Shown here in pieces: positions 61,901-64,000 of a stretch of DNA of 64,000 nt. The position numbers and the translations under genes are program-made. A model generated the notes under the pieces. It saw nothing but the letters and a program-made list of their open reading frames with translations, was not told the DNA's origin and did not search any database. Positions within the stretch are counted from its first letter, which is position 1; every line of letters begins with the position of its first letter. Source of the stretch: Rhynochetos jubatus (lineage: Eukaryota; Chordata; Aves; Eurypygiformes; Rhynochetidae); NCBI GenBank assembly GCA_027574665.1, contig CM050655.1, positions 620,001 through 684,000 of the forward strand. The letters run 5' to 3'.

Positions 61901-63676
61901 GCTCTGGATCCCCGGGAAAGTCGAAATCCACAGGGTCACCTTCTCTGTGCTAACCGGCTCGGAGAGGCTCGAAGGCGCGGCTCGTTGAAGCGTCTGCCCG
62001 AACACGGACATCTGAAGCAGCACTGTAATGCGACCAAAGAGAAAGAGTTAGGAGAGAATTTCTTGTCCCTTCTTGCTGCGCCTTTGCAGAGCACTGCGTG
62101 CCAGAGCAGCCGGATCGCTGTGTCGCTTGCAATCTCCAGTTCCAACAGTGCCACAGTTCCTCGGCAACAGAAAGAGCTAGGAAGGAATTGCTTGCGCTGA
62201 TTTCTCTCGCTGTGCTCTAGCAGTTCGTTCCCTTTTCGGCAGAGCGCGGGACCGCTTGCAAAGCTTAGAAACAAACCTCTCCCTTTTCCTCCAAAAGGGA
62301 AAGAGCTACGAGAGAATTTCTGAGTGAAACCTTGTTTGTTTTGGCAGAGCACTGCATGCCTCTTAAGACAGAGCTCTGGATCCCCGGGAAAGTCGAAATC
62401 CAGGGGGACACCTTCTCTGTCCTAACTTGCTCGGAGAGGCTCGAATGCACGGCTCGTTGAAGCGTCTGCCCGAACACGGACATCTGAAGCAGCACTGTAA
62501 TGCGACCAAACAGAAAGAGTTAGGAGAGAATTTCTTGTCCCTTCTTGCTGCTCCTTTGCAGAGCACTGCGTGCCAGAGCAGCCGGATCGCTGTGTCGCTT
62601 GCAATCTCCAGTTCCAACAGTGCCACAGTTCCTCGGCAACAGAAAGAGCTAGGAAGGAATTGCTTGCGCTGTTTTCTCTCGCTGTGCTCTAGCAGTTCGT
62701 TCCCTTTTCGGCAGAGCGCGGGACCGCTTGCAAAGCTTAGAAACAAACCTCTCCCTTTTCCTCCAAAAGGGAAAGAGCTACGAGAGAATTTCTGAGTGAA
62801 ACCTTGTTTGTTTTGGCAGAGCACTGCATGCCTCTTAAGACAGAGCTCTGTATCCCCGGGAAAGTCGAAATCCACAGGGTCACCTTCTCTGTGCTAACCG
62901 GCTCGGAGAGGCTCGAATGCGCGGCTCGTTGAAGCGTCTGCCCGAACACGGACATCTGAAGCAGCACTGTAATGCGACCAAACAGAAAGAGTTAGGAGAG
63001 AATTTCTTGTCCCTTCTTGCTGCGCCTTTGCAGAGCACTGCGTGCCAGAGCAGCCGGATCGCTCTGTTGCTTGCAATCGCCACTTCCAACAGTGCCACAG
63101 TTCCTCGGCAACAGAAAGAGCTAGGAAGGAATTGCTTGCGCTGTTTTCTCTCGCTGTGCTCTAGCAGTTCGTTCCCTTTTCGGCAGAGCGCGGGACCGCT
63201 TGCAAAGCTTAGAAACAAACCTCTCCCTTTTCCTCCAAAAGGGAAAGAGCTACGAGAGAATTTCTGAGTGAAACCTTGTTTGTTTTGGCAGAGCACTGCA
63301 TGCCTCTTAAGACAGAGCTCTGGATCCCCGGGAAAGTCGAAATCCACAGGGTCACCTTCTCTGTGCTAACAGGCTCGGAGAGGCTCGAATGCACGGCTCG
63401 TTGAAGCGTCTGCCCGAACACGGACATCTAAAGCAGCACTGTAATGCGACCAAACAGAAAGAGTTAGGAGAGAATTTCTTGTCCCTCCTTGCTGCGCCTT
63501 TGCAGAGCACTGCGTGCCAGAGCAGCCGGATCGCTGTGTTGCTTGCAATCTCCAGTTCCAACAGTGCCACAGTTCCTCGGCAACAGAAAGAGCTAGGAAG
63601 GAATTGCTTGCGCTGATTTCTCTCGCTGTGCTACAGCAGTTCGTTCCCTTTTCGGCAGAGCGCGGGACCGCTTGCA
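58957..63676. repeat. Ten full 472-bp units right of the short-unit zone
   Basis: Ordinary units with no length change. Private changes include TTCTTATCCC near 59230, GCTTACGCTG near 60777 and AAATCGAGGG near 60983. The segment 61789-63676 repeats 51261-53148. Confidence 0.95.
61789..63676. repeat. Four units repeated across the short-unit zone, copy 2
   Basis: Counterpart of 51261-53148, with AGAAATAAACC near 61797 and TGTATCC with CCACAGGGTCACC near 62850-62880. A private GCTCTGTTGC lies near 63062. Confidence 0.75.
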
Positions 63677-64000
63677 AAGCTTAGAAACAAACCTCTCCCT
63701 TTTCCTCCAAAAGGGAGAGAGCTACGAGAGAATTTCTTAGGGAAACCTTGTTTGTTTTGGCAGAGCACTGCATGCCTCTTAAGACAGAGCTCTGGATCCC
63801 CGGGAAAGTCGAAATCCACAGGGTCACCTTCTCTGTGCTAACCGGCTCGGAGAGGCTCGAAGGCGCGGCTCGTTGAAGCGTCTGCCCGAACACGGACATC
63901 TAAAGCAGCACTGTAATGCGAGCAAACAGAAAGAGTTAGGAGAGAATTTCTTGTCCCTTCTTGCTGCGCCTTTGCAGAGCACTGCGTGCCAGAGCAGCCG
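63677..64000. repeat. Partial unit at right window edge (324 bp)
   Basis: A normal unit cut by the window end, with CCACAGGGTCACC, GAAGGCGCGG and CGAGCAAAC. The array continues to the right; no boundary is seen here. Confidence 0.9.

Larger units (their letters stand above)
1..64000. repeat. Satellite DNA array, 472-bp unit, head to tail
   Basis: The entire window is a tandem array of one 472-bp unit in a single orientation. A HindIII site occurs once per unit and gives starts at 13, 485, 757, then 757+472n to 53621, then 53893, 54365, 54837, 55309, 55581, 56053, 56525, 56997, 57269, 57741, 58213, 58685, 58957, then 58957+472n to 63677. That is 132 full units, 5 units of 272 bp and two partial ends. 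Neighbouring units differ mainly by single-base changes. No gene, RNA gene or transposon interrupts it. Because 472 is not a multiple of 3, any reading frame shifts by one base per unit, so the array cannot encode a long repeat protein. The satellite family is not one I recognise. A centromeric, pericentromeric or sex-chromosome location is inferred from length, homogeneity and higher-order structure only. Confidence 0.98.

Noticed and set aside
1-64000. CRISPR-like periodicity
   Set aside because: There are no short repeats with unique spacers; the whole 472-bp unit repeats. No cas genes are present.
1-64000. Ribosomal spacer repeats or a macrosatellite with a gene per unit
   Set aside because: No rRNA gene, and no frame that stays open across units; the unit is too short for a known gene-bearing macrosatellite.
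1-64000. Assembly artefact from repeated joining of one read segment
   Set aside because: Units carry many private and regionally shared variants in an orderly pattern, which a simple looping error would not give. Exact copy number of the near-identical 1416-, 1688- and 2360-bp blocks still depends on read support I cannot see.

Overview
The whole 64 kb window is one uninterrupted satellite DNA array. I find no protein-coding gene, RNA gene, mobile element or CRISPR array in it. The repeat unit is 472 bp, arranged head to tail in one orientation. Using the HindIII site (AAGCTT) present once per unit as phase marker, units begin at 13, 485, 757, then every 472 bp to 53621, with further starts at 53893, 55309, 55581, 56997, 57269, 58685, 58957 and every 472 bp to 63677. 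This gives 132 complete 472-bp units, 5 short 272-bp units (485-756, 53621-53892, 55309-55580, 56997-57268, 58685-58956), and partial units at both ends (1-12 and 63677-64000). These sum exactly to 64,000 bases. From 757 to 53620 there are 112 units with no net length change.

The organism is a eukaryote, most likely an animal. A homogeneous array this long with higher-order repeats is typical of centromeric, pericentromeric or sex-chromosome heterochromatin, and its gapless state suggests a long-read assembly. I do not recognise the satellite and cannot name the species. A unit carries about 23 CpGs, fairly high for old methylated heterochromatin.

Layout: a diverged full unit and a short unit lie at the left end (13-756). 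A long regular block follows (757-53620), made of a few monomer types in local higher-order repeats: five-unit (2360 bp) copies at about 12.6-19.2 kb and 22.9-27.7 kb, three-unit (1416 bp) copies at about 20.1-24.4 kb, a seven-unit (3304 bp) offset duplication at about 28.1-33.8 kb, and longer-range duplications at offsets of 13, 14 and 30 units. A zone at 53.6-59 kb follows, in which a short unit plus three full units recur with a 1688-bp period. Ordinary 472-bp units fill 58957-64000.

Inside a full unit three related segments (C, A, B) start at unit positions 40, 254 and 383, spaced 214, 129 and 129 bp. The 272-bp unit lacks segment A plus 71 bp of linker. Two sequence elements recur in nearly every full unit: an 11-bp-arm dyad at unit positions 17-43 and a minus-strand motif at unit positions 122-138 that matches 8 of the 9 core bases of the mammalian CENP-B box. 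The short units have lost the latter at both ends of the core. These are sequence observations; any centromeric role is inference.
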